A stretch of 15,845 bases of DNA from positions 1-15,845 of the forward strand of contig JAJZDL010000040.1 of assembly GCA_021851465.1 (NCBI GenBank). Direction: 5' to 3'. Origin of the DNA: Acidobacteriota bacterium. GTDB taxonomy: Bacteria; Acidobacteriota; Terriglobia; Terriglobales; Acidobacteriaceae. Shown here in pieces: positions 1 through 7,676 of this stretch. Under the pieces are notes generated by a model. The model had not been told where the DNA came from. It saw only the letters and a program-made list of their open reading frames with translations, and ran no database searches. The translations under genes were made by a program, and so were the position numbers. Within the stretch, counting starts at the first letter, position 1, and each line of letters starts with the position of its first letter.

Positions 1-270
1 ATCGCTATCGATGCTACTAGATCATGTGGCAGTAGAAGCAATTCGATCGAATTTCAATCCTCAAGCGAGAACGCACTTCTGTACGAAGCCGCGTGGGATC
101 AGGTTTGCGATGAAAACCGCAAACAGTACTCGATTGGGACGCCGTTCGATGTAATATCAGCAATCGGGCAGGCTATTCACAACACTTCAGGTCCATCAAA
201 AACGAACAGCCACCAAAACAGCCACCAACGAAAATGGCCTCCCACTTCGGAGAGGCCATTTCATATATAA
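1..270 (+). CDS. Possible C-terminal end of an unidentified protein (starts outside window)
   Basis: The first forward frame is open from base 1 for 89 codons to a TAA at 268-270. The central part reads like real protein (for example ENALLYEAAWDQVCDENR and YSIGTPFDVISAIGQAIH), with mixed hydrophobic and charged residues. The tail (about residues 66-89) is low complexity, with an NSHQNSHQ repeat, and runs through the hairpin that lies downstream of the tRNA gene, which is odd for a conserved protein end. I do not recognise the family, and I see no tyrosine-recombinase R-H-R-Y signature, although an integrase would be a natural guess beside a tRNA. GC in this stretch (33 of 60 bases on the line 61-120) is lower than in the core genes. 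It may be a decayed or foreign gene, or a chance open frame. Confidence 0.3.
   Translation: MAIDATRSCGSRSNSIEFQSSSENALLYEAAWDQVCDENRKQYSIGTPFDVISAIGQAIHNTSGPSKTNSHQNSHQRKWPPTSERPFHI
205..227. repeat. Short tandem repeat, 12-bp period
   Basis: AACAGCCACCA occurs at 205-215 and again at 217-227. In the forward open frame it encodes a doubled Asn-Ser-His-Gln. It lies between the open frame's more protein-like part and the hairpin near the tRNA 3' end. Confidence 0.7.
232..261 (-). terminator. Hairpin downstream of tRNA-Leu, likely terminator
   Basis: A perfect 10-bp inverted repeat, AAATGGCCTC (232-241) and GAGGCCATTT (252-261), with a 10-base loop. On the minus strand it lies about 25 bases beyond the tRNA CCA end and is followed by TTTTCG, a short T-run. 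This suits a rho-independent terminator for the tRNA transcript. On the plus strand it could also end transcription of the gene entering from the left. Confidence 0.5.
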
Positions 271-285
271 ACCTTTTAGAATCTA

Positions 286-372
286 TGGTGCCGGGAGGGG
301 GGGTCGAACCCCCACGAGGTTGCCCTCGGCGGATTTTGAGTCCGCTGCGTCTGCCAGTTCCGCCATCCCGGC
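286..372 (-). tRNA. tRNA-Leu (anticodon CAA)
   Basis: Read on the minus strand, the 87-base gene folds as a class II tRNA. The 7-bp acceptor stem is GCCGGGA paired with TCCCGGC, followed by discriminator A and an encoded CCA (286-288). The anticodon arm is GCGGA-CTCAAAA-TCCGC, giving anticodon CAA. The long variable arm (CGAGGGCAACCTCG) and the T arm with loop TTCGACC agree with leucine identity. It would read UUG codons, which are rare in the GC-rich genes here. Confidence 0.96.
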
Positions 373-380
373 GCACCTCG

Positions 381-389
381 ATTGTAGCA
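381..389 (-). promoter_or_regulatory. Extended -10 promoter of tRNA-Leu
   Basis: The minus strand reads TGCTACAAT here, an extended -10 (TGnTACAAT, one mismatch to TATAAT), ending 8 bases before the first base of the mature tRNA. A TTGACT occurs further upstream (410-415), but its 23-bp spacing is too long for a normal -35, so the TG extension probably does the work. Confidence 0.55.
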
Positions 390-600
390 GCGCGCATCCG
401 TGAATTGGCAGTCAAAGAACACCGATCCCTCCGCGTAGAGTCGGTTCCTTCCTCTGCCGCATTGCACTATCGTCGCCAACGACAAATGCCCCCACCATGT
501 TGAACGGCACTGGCCGCATGTCCTACTGCGGCGCGCCAAAGCATAAGGTGGCCTTGCATTCGTTCAGCTCTGCCACTCGCTGCTTCGTCCTCGGCCTGCG
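390..600. other. Intergenic stretch with no gene seen
   Basis: This is the space between the tRNA promoter and the stop codon of the response regulator gene. I see no protein frame with a plausible start and ribosome binding site, no structured RNA and no strong terminator. The frames open here are extensions of shadow frames of the regulator gene. Confidence 0.6.
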
Positions 601-2088
601 CTAATCCCGCGAGCGCTTTTTGATCTCCACATTCAGCCGCTTGATCTTCTGGTTCAGCGTGCTCAGCGGAATCCTGAAGTGCTCGGCCGCCTCGGTCTGG
701 TTCCAGTGGCAACGCTCCAGCCGGTCGGCGATGATCCTGCGCTCGATCTCCTCCATCAGGTCGAAGAGGCTGGCGTCGGGCCGGTGGTCCAGCAGGCTCG
801 CCGAGTAGGTGTTGCCGGTCAGCGACGCTGGCAGCAGATCGGTGGTGATCGTCCGCGTGGTCGCCAGCACCACGCCGCGCTCCATCGCGTTTTCCAGCTC
901 GCGCACGTTGCCCGGCCACTCGTAGTCCATCAGGATGCGCATCGCCTCGGGTGCAAGCTGCGGTGCGGGCACATCGTTCTCGTCCGCGTAGAACTTCAGA
1001 AAGTGCGCGGCGAGCAGGGGAATGTCCTCCCTGCGCGCGCGCAGCGGCGGCAGCTCCAGGCAGATCACGTTCAGCCGGTAGTAGAGATCTTCGCGGAAGC
1101 GCCCCTCGCGCACGGCATTCTGCAGATCGACGTTGGTGGCCGCGATGATGCGCACGTCCACCTGGATCTCCTCGGTGCCGCCCAGGTGCATGAAGCGACG
1201 GTCCTGCAGCACGCGCAGGATCTTGGCCTGCATATCCATCCCCATGGTGCCGATCTCGTCGAGGAACAACGTGCCTCCGTTGGCCACCTCGAAGAGTCCC
1301 TTCTTGGCCGCAACCGCCGAGGTGAACGCGCCGCGCACATGGCCGAAGAGCGTTGACTCCAGCAGCTCCGAGGGCACCGAGCCGGTGTTCACCGGAACGA
1401 ACGGCTTGTCGCGGCGCGGCGAGTTGGCGTGCAGCGCCTTCGCGATCAGCTCCTTGCCCGTGCCGCTCTCGCCCTGCACCAGAACGGTCGAGCGGCTGGG
1501 TGCAACCTGCGCCACCAGATCGAAGAGGCGCAGCATCGGCTCGCTCTTGCCCACAATGTTCTCGAAGTTGTAGCGCTGCTTCAGCGCGCGCTTGAGCTGC
1601 ACGAGCTCTTCTTCCGCGCGGTGCCGCCCGATTGCGGCGCGAATGTCGGCCAGCAGCTTCTCGTTGTCCCACGGCTTCTGCACGAAGTTCTCCGCGCCCG
1701 CGCGGATCGCGTCCACCACGTTCGAGACCTTGCCGTACGCCGTAATCATGATGACCGGAAGGTTCGGCTGCATCTCCAGAATCCGCGGCAGCAGGTCGAT
1801 CCCGCTCTCGCCCGGCAGCGCCAGGTCCAGCAGCAGCAGGTCGAACTCGCCCGCCGCCAGTTGTTCGAATCCCGTCGGGCCGTCCGCCGCCATTGCGACG
1901 TTGAAGCCCTCCAGTGTAAGCAGGGCCTCCAGCGATTCGCGGATCGCCGCTTCGTCGTCGATGATGAGAATGCGCGCCGGGCCAACCACGCGCGCCTCCG
2001 TTCCCACCAGGCGCGGCTCGGTCGCATCCGCGTTCAGGTCAACAGTCGTCTCGGAGTTTACGGAAATAGTCGCTTCAGCCATCGTCAC
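601..2088 (-). CDS. NtrC-family sigma-54-dependent response regulator
   Basis: A 495-residue cytoplasmic transcription activator for sigma-54 RNA polymerase. The receiver domain (about 38-155) has the acidic pair D44/D45, phosphoacceptor D88, T116 and K138. The AAA+ domain (about 178-405) has Walker A GESGTGKE (206-213), Walker B GGTLFLDEIG (271-280), the arginine-finger region FREDLYYRLN and sensor II WPGNVRELEN. A Fis-type helix-turn-helix follows at about 443-490 (NQTEAAEHFRIPLSTLNQKI). The sigma-54 contact loop reads GAFTSA (253-258) instead of GAFTGA. The first codon is GTG at 2088. An ATG two codons later (2082) is also possible, because AGAGGG lies 4 bases before the GTG and 10 before the ATG. 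The gene follows the kinase gene by 62 bases on the same strand and is surely its partner. The target genes are not visible. Confidence 0.95.
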   Translation of the reverse strand: MTMAEATISVNSETTVDLNADATEPRLVGTEARVVGPARILIIDDEAAIRESLEALLTLEGFNVAMAADGPTGFEQLAAGEFDLLLLDLALPGESGIDLLPRILEMQPNLPVIMITAYGKVSNVVDAIRAGAENFVQKPWDNEKLLADIRAAIGRHRAEEELVQLKRALKQRYNFENIVGKSEPMLRLFDLVAQVAPSRSTVLVQGESGTGKELIAKALHANSPRRDKPFVPVNTGSVPSELLESTLFGHVRGAFTSAVAAKKGLFEVANGGTLFLDEIGTMGMDMQAKILRVLQDRRFMHLGGTEEIQVDVRIIAATNVDLQNAVREGRFREDLYYRLNVICLELPPLRARREDIPLLAAHFLKFYADENDVPAPQLAPEAMRILMDYEWPGNVRELENAMERGVVLATTRTITTDLLPASLTGNTYSASLLDHRPDASLFDLMEEIERRIIADRLERCHWNQTEAAEHFRIPLSTLNQKIKRLNVEIKKRSRD

Positions 2089-2106
2089 TCAACCCTCTGC
2101 ATGAAC

Positions 2107-2126
2107 AACCGGATTCAACCCCGGTT
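2107..2126 (-). other. Small intercistronic hairpin between kinase and regulator genes
   Basis: AACCGG (2107-2112) and CCGGTT (2121-2126) form a 6-bp stem with an 8-base loop, located between the kinase stop codon and the regulator's ribosome binding site. It has no U-run, so it is unlikely to terminate. It might affect mRNA processing or coupling between the two genes, or be chance. Confidence 0.3.
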
Positions 2127-2150
2127 CCAGCCCCAACTTAAAACATCGAC

Positions 2151-5100
2151 CTACACGGCAACCGCGCTCCCCGGCTCGCGGGCCGCGGCATCTTCGTTCA
2201 CCGCCGCCAAATCTGCAACAATCCTGCCTGCGCCTGTCGCCGCGGAGGCGGGGAACTCCAGCCGGAACGTGGTTCCCACGCCGACCTCGCTCTCCACCTG
2301 CATCTTGCCGCCGTGCTCCTGCATGATCCCATAGCTCACGGCCAGGCCCAGCCCGGTGCCTTTGTGCTGCCCCTTGGCCGGATCGGCCTTGGTGGTGAAG
2401 AACGGGTCGAAGATGCGATGCAGGTGCTCCGGCTCGATGCCGCCGCCGTGGTCTTCGATCGTCACAGTGACGCGTCCCTCCGCCTGCCGGGTCGCAATCC
2501 GTATCCAAGCGTCCGCCGTGCCGTGCATCGCGTCGCGAGCGTTCAGCAGCAGGTTCAGCACCACCTGCTGTAGCTTGCCCTCGTTGCCGTGGATGCGCGG
2601 CAGCTCAGCGTCCAGTTCAGTCTCCACACGGATGCGCGCCGCCTTGAACTGGTGCTCGACCAGCGTCAGCGTGTCGTGCAGCAGGCGGTTCACATCCACC
2701 GAGCCGAACTCGCTGCCCCCTGTACGCGAAAAATTCAAAAGCCCATTCACAATCTCCGACGCACGAAACGTCTGCTGCGTGATCTTCTCCAGCACCGGCC
2801 CGATCCGCGCGTCCTGCTCCATCATCGGCCTCATCTGCTTGGCCAGCATCTGCGTGTAGCTGCTGATGACCGCCAGCGGAGTGTTCACCTCATGCGCCAC
2901 GCCCGCCGCCAGCAGGCCGATCGACGACAGCTTCTCCGCCTGCGTCAACTGCGCCTCCAGTTCCATGCGGTCGGTGATGTCGTCCACCAGCACGATCCGC
3001 CCCACCACCGCGAAGTCCCGCGTCAACAGCGGCGCGATCGCGATGTTCGCGACCCGCGTCTCGCCCGTCGGCAGCGTCAGCCGAACCTTGTAGAAGGTGT
3101 GCGTCCCCTGCTCCTCGCGCACGCTGTCGAAGTGGGCCATAAACTCCGCCGGAAAGATCGCCGCCAGCTCCTGCCCCAGCGCCTCGTCCCGCGACCGCGC
3201 ATACATCGCCTCCATCTGCGCGTTCCAGCTCTCGATCCGGTCCTCCAGGTCCACCGCAAAGACCCCAATGTGGATCGATTCGACGATGTTCTCGTGGAAC
3301 TCCTTCAGCCGCTCGAACTCGCCGATCTTCTGCTCCAGCCGCCGGTAGAGCTGCGCGTTCTGGATCGCGATCCCAATGTACCCGGCTAGCGATCCCAGAA
3401 CCTCCATGTCCTCGCTGGAGAGAAAATCCCCCGAGTCCGTGCGTCCCAGTCCGAGCACCGCCACCGTGCGCGTTCCGCCGCCCTCGCGGTTGGCCACCCG
3501 GCACGGCAGGTAGTAGTTCAGGTCCAGCAGCTTCGCGCTCTTCTGCTGTTCCTCTGGAAGGCGCAACGCCTGCTGCGGGTTCTCCAGAAAGATGTGGTCG
3601 TCGGCGTCCCAGCGGTCGAAGTCCAGAAAGCGCAGGTCCAGCCCGCGCACGGCGGCCTCATCCACATTGGCCAGTCCATGCGACGCTGCCAGCTCAAACC
3701 GCTGTGCGCGTCTTGCCTGCACGAAAAGCCCTCCCTGGCCCTCACTGGACTCCGCGTCGTTCTCCGTTGCCAGAAAGACCGCCACCCGCGTCACCAGCAG
3801 CGCCTCCGGCAGTCGCTCCACAATCGACTTCACCAGCGCGCCGAGGTCGGTCTGCGAGTTCAGGCTGCGCGCAAAGTCGATCAGCGTCTCGCGATAGTCG
3901 AAGTTCTTCTGGTCGAAGACGCGGTCCACGCGCGCCTGCAGCATTCGCTTGAGCGGATCGAAGACCAAACCCGTCACCATGATGGCAACCACCAGCCCCG
4001 GCGTGCCCAACCCGGTCCATCGCGTGTGGACGATCTCTCCGCCCAGCGCAATCACGCCGAAGTACAGCCCCACAATCGCCGCCGTCGCCAATGTATAGGT
4101 CACGCCGCGCTTGAAGATCAGGTCCACATCCATCAACCGGTAGCGCACGATCGCCCAACTGAAGGTCAACGGGAGCAGAACCAGCGCCAGCAGCACAAAC
4201 TTCTCCAGCAGCGTCGGCACGGCGAAGCCGAGCAGATATGGCACCGCATACAGCACCGTGTACGGCCCCACCGCCAGCAGCGTTCCCCGCGTCAGCCACT
4301 TCAGTTGCTGCCGCACCAGCGGCGATCCGGCACGCAGATAGTGCTGGTAGAAGACCACCGCCGCAACCGTGTAGTACGCCGCCATGTACCCAACGCCGAT
4401 CTGGTCCAGCCGGTGGCTCAACACGCCGGTCGCAGACCAGCGCTCGATCGCCCACGCCTGCAGGCCCACCAGATACGCTCCCGGAACATACAGCAGAGAG
4501 GGCAGAAGGCGCCGCCCAGCCTGCTTCCGCGCCCCTGCCGCGCCCCCAACATCGGCCCCCGCCGCATCCGAGAAGCTGAACGCGAAGTGCAGAAACAGCG
4601 CCGGCTGCAACATCGTTGCCAGCAGGTTGCCCCAGTAGATCACCCGGTCGAACAGCCCCGGCTCGCCCGTCGACTTGAACGCATACAGCACGAACGACAC
4701 CAGGCAGAAGACATAAAAATGCAGCGACTTCGGCGCCGTCCACCGCCGAAAAAGGACATACAGGCCGATAAAGAGATACACCAACGCAATCAGCCGAGAT
4801 CCCTGCGCCATGCTGCGGTCTTCCGGCGCAAGGTACACCTGCACCGGAAATGCAGCCCCCTCCGCAAGCCCCCCCCTCCCCGCACGCGGTCGAACGATCA
4901 GGTAGCTCGCGGCGGGATACCACACTCCGTTGCTGTACATCGCCCGCACCTGCGCCGCCACCCGCGGTGTCGGCGCCCCGTTGATCGCCTCCAGAATGTC
5001 CCCGGTCCGTATCCCAGCGTTGCCTCCAGGCGAATCCGTCGGAACGCGCTCCGCCCGCAGCCCGCCCTGCGCCTCCACCCAGGTCACGCCGTCCGTGGGG

Positions 5101-5210
5101 AATTCAACGGTCAACTCCTGCGCTAGATTGAACCAGGCAAGGGCGCACACTCCCAGCGTCGCAAGCGCAAGGCCCACGGCGAGAATTCGCGTCTGGAAGG
5201 CGTTTCTCAT
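2151..5210 (-). CDS. Membrane sensor histidine kinase with PDZ, GAF and PAS domains
   Basis: A 1019-residue kinase of a two-component system. A first membrane helix (about 8-29) leads into an extracytoplasmic PDZ-like domain (about 44-108, with the signature PGGNAGIRTGDILEAINGAP). A block of about eight further hydrophobic helices follows (about 137-420), then a cytoplasmic GAF-like domain (about 440-622), a coiled linker, a PAS domain (about 638-748), HisKA with the H box VAHEVNTPLA (phosphorylated H773), and HATPase_c with the N box (N886, N890), G1 DHGGGI (920-925), F box FDPFFTTK (934-941) and G2 GTGLGL (951-956). All catalytic boxes are intact. The gene is first in an operon with the sigma-54 regulator. 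A PDZ next to the membrane suggests sensing of peptide or envelope state, but the signal is unknown. ATG at 5210 is the start; its ribosome binding site (AGATGAG) is weak. Confidence 0.93.
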   Translation of the reverse strand: MRNAFQTRILAVGLALATLGVCALAWFNLAQELTVEFPTDGVTWVEAQGGLRAERVPTDSPGGNAGIRTGDILEAINGAPTPRVAAQVRAMYSNGVWYPAASYLIVRPRAGRGGLAEGAAFPVQVYLAPEDRSMAQGSRLIALVYLFIGLYVLFRRWTAPKSLHFYVFCLVSFVLYAFKSTGEPGLFDRVIYWGNLLATMLQPALFLHFAFSFSDAAGADVGGAAGARKQAGRRLLPSLLYVPGAYLVGLQAWAIERWSATGVLSHRLDQIGVGYMAAYYTVAAVVFYQHYLRAGSPLVRQQLKWLTRGTLLAVGPYTVLYAVPYLLGFAVPTLLEKFVLLALVLLPLTFSWAIVRYRLMDVDLIFKRGVTYTLATAAIVGLYFGVIALGGEIVHTRWTGLGTPGLVVAIMVTGLVFDPLKRMLQARVDRVFDQKNFDYRETLIDFARSLNSQTDLGALVKSIVERLPEALLVTRVAVFLATENDAESSEGQGGLFVQARRAQRFELAASHGLANVDEAAVRGLDLRFLDFDRWDADDHIFLENPQQALRLPEEQQKSAKLLDLNYYLPCRVANREGGGTRTVAVLGLGRTDSGDFLSSEDMEVLGSLAGYIGIAIQNAQLYRRLEQKIGEFERLKEFHENIVESIHIGVFAVDLEDRIESWNAQMEAMYARSRDEALGQELAAIFPAEFMAHFDSVREEQGTHTFYKVRLTLPTGETRVANIAIAPLLTRDFAVVGRIVLVDDITDRMELEAQLTQAEKLSSIGLLAAGVAHEVNTPLAVISSYTQMLAKQMRPMMEQDARIGPVLEKITQQTFRASEIVNGLLNFSRTGGSEFGSVDVNRLLHDTLTLVEHQFKAARIRVETELDAELPRIHGNEGKLQQVVLNLLLNARDAMHGTADAWIRIATRQAEGRVTVTIEDHGGGIEPEHLHRIFDPFFTTKADPAKGQHKGTGLGLAVSYGIMQEHGGKMQVESEVGVGTTFRLEFPASAATGAGRIVADLAAVNEDAAAREPGSAVAV

Positions 5211-5226
5211 CTCATCTGAATCTCTG

Positions 5227-5255
5227 CGTATAGAAAACTTCCGGCACTTCTACAA
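5227..5255 (-). promoter_or_regulatory. Weak sigma-70-like promoter candidate for the kinase gene
   Basis: On the minus strand TTGTAG (5250-5255) and TATACG (5227-5232) are separated by exactly 17 bases and end 16 bases before the kinase start codon. Each box matches only part of the consensus (3/6 and 4/6). Confidence 0.28.
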
Positions 5256-5310
5256 AGTTCAACTGCGCGCTTCGGCTCCCCACCGAATCGACCCTACAAA
5301 ACACTGCGCC

Positions 5311-5345
5311 GCACATCGGTCTGGATTCAATGCAGCACATCGGTC
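5311..5345. repeat. Pair of 11-bp direct repeats in the kinase/holB intergenic region
   Basis: GCACATCGGTC occurs at 5311-5321 and 5335-5345, a centre-to-centre distance of 24 bases. Exact direct repeats in a divergent promoter region could be binding sites for a regulator. The second copy overlaps the sigma-54-like site. Confidence 0.5.
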
Positions 5346-5348
5346 GCC
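5335..5348 (-). promoter_or_regulatory. Candidate sigma-54 (-24/-12) promoter for the kinase operon
   Basis: The minus strand reads TTTGGCGACCGATGTGCTGC (5351 down to 5332). The near-invariant GG (5348-5347) and GC (5336-5335) are separated by exactly 10 bases, as in sigma-54 promoters. Flanking bases are only a partial match (TTGGCGA for TTGGCAC, GTGCT for TTGCT). Transcription would start near 5323, about 110 bases before the kinase ATG. The operon encodes a sigma-54 activator, so autoregulation is plausible, but GG-N10-GC is a common chance match in GC-rich DNA. Confidence 0.25.
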
Positions 5349-5516
5349 AAATCGGAATGTCGCAGATCTGCCAGCTTCCCTGCCTACACCACAGATTCTT
5401 CTACCAATAACCATAAATACATCCAGAAATCAGGGAGATGAGCCGAGAAATCGCCAGCCAGTAGTATACCGATAGCTCCCCACGCCATATATCCTCTGGG
5501 TAAGGACAAGTGAACT

Positions 5517-6692
5517 GTGACCGCCGCGCCCATGCTCCCCGCCAGCTTCGACCAATTCCTCGGCAACACGCCTGCCGTGGACTCGCTGCGCGCCGCCATC
5601 GCCGCTGGACGCCTGCCTCACTCGCTCATCCTCTCCGGCCCATCCGGCGCTGGCAAATACACCCTCGCCCTGCTCCTCGCCATGGCCGTCGAGTGCGAAC
5701 GCCGGCCCCGTGTGCTGCGCGCCGCAACCGCCGACTCCCCCGAACTCTCTCTCGCCGGCTTCTGTGGCGACTGCTCCAACTGCACCCGAATCGCCGCCGC
5801 CGCCAATCTCGAAGAGCAGCTCGCCGCCGCCGTCCTCGCCCGTGAAGACCTCCGCGAGACCGACAAAAAAGAGACCCGCATCCTCATCCAGCCCCACCCG
5901 GACGTCCTCATCCTGCCGCCCGACCCGCCTCAGCTCCTCATCAAGCTCGGCCAGGTGCGAACCCTCATCCAGCGCGCCCACTATCTGCCCAGCGAGGCCC
6001 CGCGCAAGATCTTTATCCTCACCGCCGCCGGCATGATGAAGGAGGCCGCCAACTCGCTTCTCAAAATACTCGAAGAGCCGCCCAACTCAGTCCACATACT
6101 CATCCTCGCGGAGAACCCCGGCGAGTTGCTCCCCACCATCCGCTCGCGCTGCGCCGCCGTCCGCCTCGGCGCGCTCCCGCCGGATGAGATCGAGGCCCTG
6201 CTCGCCGCGCGCCGTCCCGACGTCTCTGCCAAACAACGCGCCCTCATCGCCCGCCTCGCGCAGGGGGCCGCAGGCCACGCCCTCGGCTTCGACCTCGATG
6301 CATACACCGCCGCCCGCGCCGACGCCCTCATCTTCCTGCGCAACGCCGCCTCCGTCGCGGCCAAACCCGGCCCGGACCACACCGCCCTCTTCAAGATGAC
6401 CGAGACCTACCGCGCCGGCGCCGACGGACAGACCAAGACCCTCGCCCTCCTGCGCGCACTCGCGCTCCTCCTCGAAGACCTCCTCCTCCTCGATAGCGGT
6501 CCCCCCGAGCTGCTGCGCAACATCGACCTCCGCGCCGAGCTCGAACGCCTCTCCGCCAGCCTCTCCTTCGCCTGGATCGAATCCGCCAGCCACGCCCTCG
6601 ACCAGGTCCACTCCGGCCTCCGCCGCAACCTCCTCCGCTCTCTCTCCCTCGACGCCTTCGCCGCCCAACTCACCACGAGCAGTTGGCGATAG
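5517..6692 (+). CDS. holB: DNA polymerase III subunit delta'
   Basis: A 391-residue clamp-loader subunit that helps load the beta sliding clamp at the replication fork. The AAA+ fold is clear: an opening FDQFLGNTPAVDSLRAAI, Walker A GPSGAGKYT (41-49), a zinc module with C60, C83, C86 and C89, the typical segment AANSLLKILEEPP (177-189), and the SRC motif at S210-R211-C212. The strand that would carry Walker B reads FILTAAGMM with no acidic pair, as expected for a delta' subunit that does not itself drive ATP hydrolysis, whereas gamma/tau keeps it. The C-terminal helical domain (about 285-391) is alanine/leucine-rich. GTG at 5517 is preferred as start because AAGGA lies 10 bases upstream; the next ATG (5532) is too far away. 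The restriction gene starts only 13 bases after its stop. Confidence 0.93.
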   Translation: MTAAPMLPASFDQFLGNTPAVDSLRAAIAAGRLPHSLILSGPSGAGKYTLALLLAMAVECERRPRVLRAATADSPELSLAGFCGDCSNCTRIAAAANLEEQLAAAVLAREDLRETDKKETRILIQPHPDVLILPPDPPQLLIKLGQVRTLIQRAHYLPSEAPRKIFILTAAGMMKEAANSLLKILEEPPNSVHILILAENPGELLPTIRSRCAAVRLGALPPDEIEALLAARRPDVSAKQRALIARLAQGAAGHALGFDLDAYTAARADALIFLRNAASVAAKPGPDHTALFKMTETYRAGADGQTKTLALLRALALLLEDLLLLDSGPPELLRNIDLRAELERLSASLSFAWIESASHALDQVHSGLRRNLLRSLSLDAFAAQLTTSSWR

Positions 6693-6705
6693 GTTACCCT
6701 TCGGT

Positions 6706-7668
6706 ATGCCCATAAACGCGGATAAGCCTCACCTTTGGAAGGCAGACACAAGAGCCTCCGTTGACCAATTCAATCAATGGTTCATGCTCTTTGCACCGAA
6801 GGCATACCGCGAGACCCGCAAAGAATCGATCAAACACGTTGAGGAAGGTCTCACAGTCACAAACGACCTCACGAAGCTAGACCCGGCCACAATCAAGGCT
6901 CACCCCGGCATTTTGCAGATGCTGCGCATGGCGACCTGTCCCCCACTGGCGCGGGACCGTCTCTCCGGCCTTGCCGACTCAAGCAAGAGTTTCGTGGGCT
7001 CCTTAGAGAAAAGCAAGATTCCACCGCAACTCTCGCAAGCGCAGTTGGAAGCTCATCTTGCCAAAATCTCAGGCGTCATCACGAAAATGCTTGACGTTGA
7101 TATCTTCCCGTGGCTAGGCGAAAACCGCCGCCCCACTGAAGAGGAGCGGTATCGCTCATCGACCATCGTGGCAGACCGTTTATGCGGTGCGGTCGCAGAG
7201 CCGATTGTCCGCAATGCTCAGGAGAAACGGCAACTCGCACATTTGGAGAATCGGCTTGTCGGCAAGAAGTACAAGCTCAAAGCACATCCCCCGGCTTCGC
7301 CGATCACTGCGATGGAGCCGGGGACGTTTGCGTTTAGATTGAATGTCTTGGTAAAATGGCACGGCGCAGATGCTAAAGCCGTCCGAATCCCGGTCGATGC
7401 TGTGATTCAGCCGCACAATGCCAAACTCCCTCAGATGCCATTGCTCATCGAAGCAAAGTCAGCCGGAGACTTTACGAACGTCAACAAACGCCGGAAGGAA
7501 GAGGCGACAAAGATCAACCAACTCAAAGCCACGTTCGGTAAGGATGTCGTCTTTGTGCTGCTCCTCTGTGGATATTTCGACGCGGCATATCTCGGGTATG
7601 AGGCGGCGGAAGGCATAGACTGGGTCTGGGAACATCGGATTGAAGACATCGATCAACTGGGTATCTGA
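6706..7668 (+). CDS. XamI-family type II restriction endonuclease
   Basis: A 320-residue protein matching, from memory, the XamI restriction endonuclease family (the PF09572 type), whose namesake recognises GTCGAC. The N-terminal signature is HLWKADTRASVDQFNQWF (9-26) followed by APKAYRETR, and a conserved CPPLARDRLSGL lies at 78-89. The nuclease core appears to be a PD-(D/E)XK fold: D231 (IPVDAVI) followed by E249 and K251 in LLIEAKSAGDFTNVNKR (247-263). It would cut unmethylated DNA at its site, and the methyltransferase immediately downstream protects the host. No strong ribosome binding site precedes the ATG at 6706, and the gene begins 13 bases after holB, so translation may depend partly on read-through from holB. 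The gene is complete, with no frameshift. Confidence 0.85.
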   Translation: MPINADKPHLWKADTRASVDQFNQWFMLFAPKAYRETRKESIKHVEEGLTVTNDLTKLDPATIKAHPGILQMLRMATCPPLARDRLSGLADSSKSFVGSLEKSKIPPQLSQAQLEAHLAKISGVITKMLDVDIFPWLGENRRPTEEERYRSSTIVADRLCGAVAEPIVRNAQEKRQLAHLENRLVGKKYKLKAHPPASPITAMEPGTFAFRLNVLVKWHGADAKAVRIPVDAVIQPHNAKLPQMPLLIEAKSAGDFTNVNKRRKEEATKINQLKATFGKDVVFVLLLCGYFDAAYLGYEAAEGIDWVWEHRIEDIDQLGI

Positions 7669-7676
7669 GGGGCAGG

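Larger units (their letters stand above)
5211..5516. other. Divergent intergenic region between the kinase operon and holB
   Basis: No protein gene is supported in these 306 bases. The region must hold the promoters of both flanking units. I note a weak sigma-70-like site and a sigma-54-like site for the kinase operon, and a repeated 11-mer, each listed separately. On the holB side an AT-rich patch (5465-5492, with TATACC and CATATA) could hold a -10 element, but I cannot assign a matching -35. AAGGA at 5502-5506 is the holB ribosome binding site. Confidence 0.6.

Noticed and set aside
467..559. Small 30-residue peptide downstream of the response regulator (minus strand, ATG at 559)
   Set aside because: No ribosome binding site at proper spacing, and the sequence is only the tail of a longer shadow frame.
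3594..5126. Long plus-strand open frame (510 codons) opposite the kinase gene
   Set aside because: It is an antisense shadow with Arg/His/Gln-rich low-complexity composition, caused by high GC at third positions of the real minus-strand gene.
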